DNA from: JAEZDC01 sp036676415
Lineage (GTDB): Bacteria; Bacteroidota; Bacteroidia; Chitinophagales; Chitinophagaceae
DNA: 64,000 nucleotides
Assembly: GCA_036676415.1 (NCBI GenBank)
Contig: JAKFCX010000013.1
Coordinates: 48,644 to 112,643, forward strand
Direction of reading: 5' to 3'
The position numbers and the translations under genes are program-made. How positions within the stretch are numbered: the first letter of the stretch is position 1; each line of letters opens with the position of its first letter. Shown here in pieces: positions 63,828 through 64,000 of this stretch. The notes beneath the pieces are model-generated. The model was not told the DNA's origin, ran no database searches, and worked only from the letters and a program-made list of their open reading frames with translations.

Positions 63828-64000
63828 ATGGAAGAAAAGAAAGTGAGTGCAAGTTTCACAATAATGAACGAGATCGTACTGCCGAACGATACAAACATAT
63901 TTGGAAACCTGATGGGTGGACGATTGATGTATTGGATGGATATAGCTGCTGCCATTGCTTCGGGTAAACATTGTAACGCACCTGTGATGACTGCTTCGGT
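63828..64000 (+). CDS. Acyl-CoA thioesterase, hotdog fold (N-terminal part, runs off window)
   Basis: The frame opens at ATG 63828 (MEEKKVSASFTIMNEIVLPNDTN) and continues to the window edge without a stop. The first 57 residues contain IFGNLMGGRLMYWMDIAAAIASGKH, the classic helix entry of hotdog acyl-CoA hydrolases (NxxGxLMGGxLMxxMD), which cleave acyl-CoA to free acid and CoA. The catalytic aspartate of the MD is visible. An overlapping ATG at 63823 gives only a short frame and is rejected. Chain-length preference cannot be read from this part. Confidence 0.85.
   Translation, partial: MEEKKVSASFTIMNEIVLPNDTNIFGNLMGGRLMYWMDIAAAIASGKHCNAPVMTAS

Overview
The window reads as a chromosomal segment of a Bacteroidota bacterium, most likely from the family Chitinophagaceae. 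The evidence is AT-rich DNA, type IX secretion (T9SS) C-terminal sorting domains (16157-17413 and 54195-57125), a TonB-dependent receptor with a carboxypeptidase-like N-terminal domain, and many start codons that lack a Shine-Dalgarno but lie just downstream of the Bacteroidota -7 box TAnnTTTG. I see no rRNA, tRNA, CRISPR array, prophage or intact insertion sequence. Most genes have a recognisable family. Every gene-free stretch is shorter than 300 bp.

Layout: 1-9.2 kb holds the 3' end of an unknown gene, a fused oligopeptide ABC ATPase, AMP nucleosidase, an HsdR_N-type nuclease-fold protein, glutamate dehydrogenase, a cytochrome c maturation cluster (ccmB/ccsA/ccmD) split by an opposite-strand gene, a Dph6-like PP-loop protein and RNase HI. 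9.2-18 kb holds PhzF, an acyl-CoA carboxylase beta subunit, a REC-PAS protein with a DHp helix but no ATPase domain, a TonB receptor, a T9SS cargo protein and rpe. 18-29 kb holds a TPR lipoprotein, a TolB-like protein, homogentisate dioxygenase, small hydrophilic proteins, manA, YraN, YkgJ-type, xerD-like, acyP and bactofilin. 29-45 kb holds an ABC-F ATPase with a degenerate second site, an M14 peptidase, a 1155-residue envelope protein, lolA, cmk, an M1 aminopeptidase, an L,D-transpeptidase, hsp20 and a four-gene YtxH/holin-X/PLD operon. 45-64 kb holds divergent tyrosine phenol-lyase and tryptophanase genes, dapD, a PQQ-type sugar dehydrogenase, rifampin ADP-ribosyltransferase (arr), a large T9SS beta-helix protein, a BaiN-like flavoprotein, a zinc metalloprotease, proline dehydrogenase and the start of an acyl-CoA thioesterase.

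Functionally the segment leans toward protein and amino-acid use: three extracytoplasmic metallopeptidases, an oligopeptide ABC ATPase, and enzymes for Glu, Tyr, Trp, Pro, homogentisate and probably Leu breakdown.

The most interesting unexplained signal is a family of about 50-bp intergenic repeats with core TACAAG[AT]G[TA]G[CT]GAC[GA]CAA. At least nine loci carry it, in both orientations. Two loci are compound, with two heads facing each other as an imperfect inverted repeat. Other notable points are a ccmB gene with no in-frame ATG/GTG/TTG at its conserved N-terminus, a Trp-containing mini-ORF just before tryptophanase, a natural Glu-to-Gln change in the ABC-F second site, and several apparently leaderless genes.
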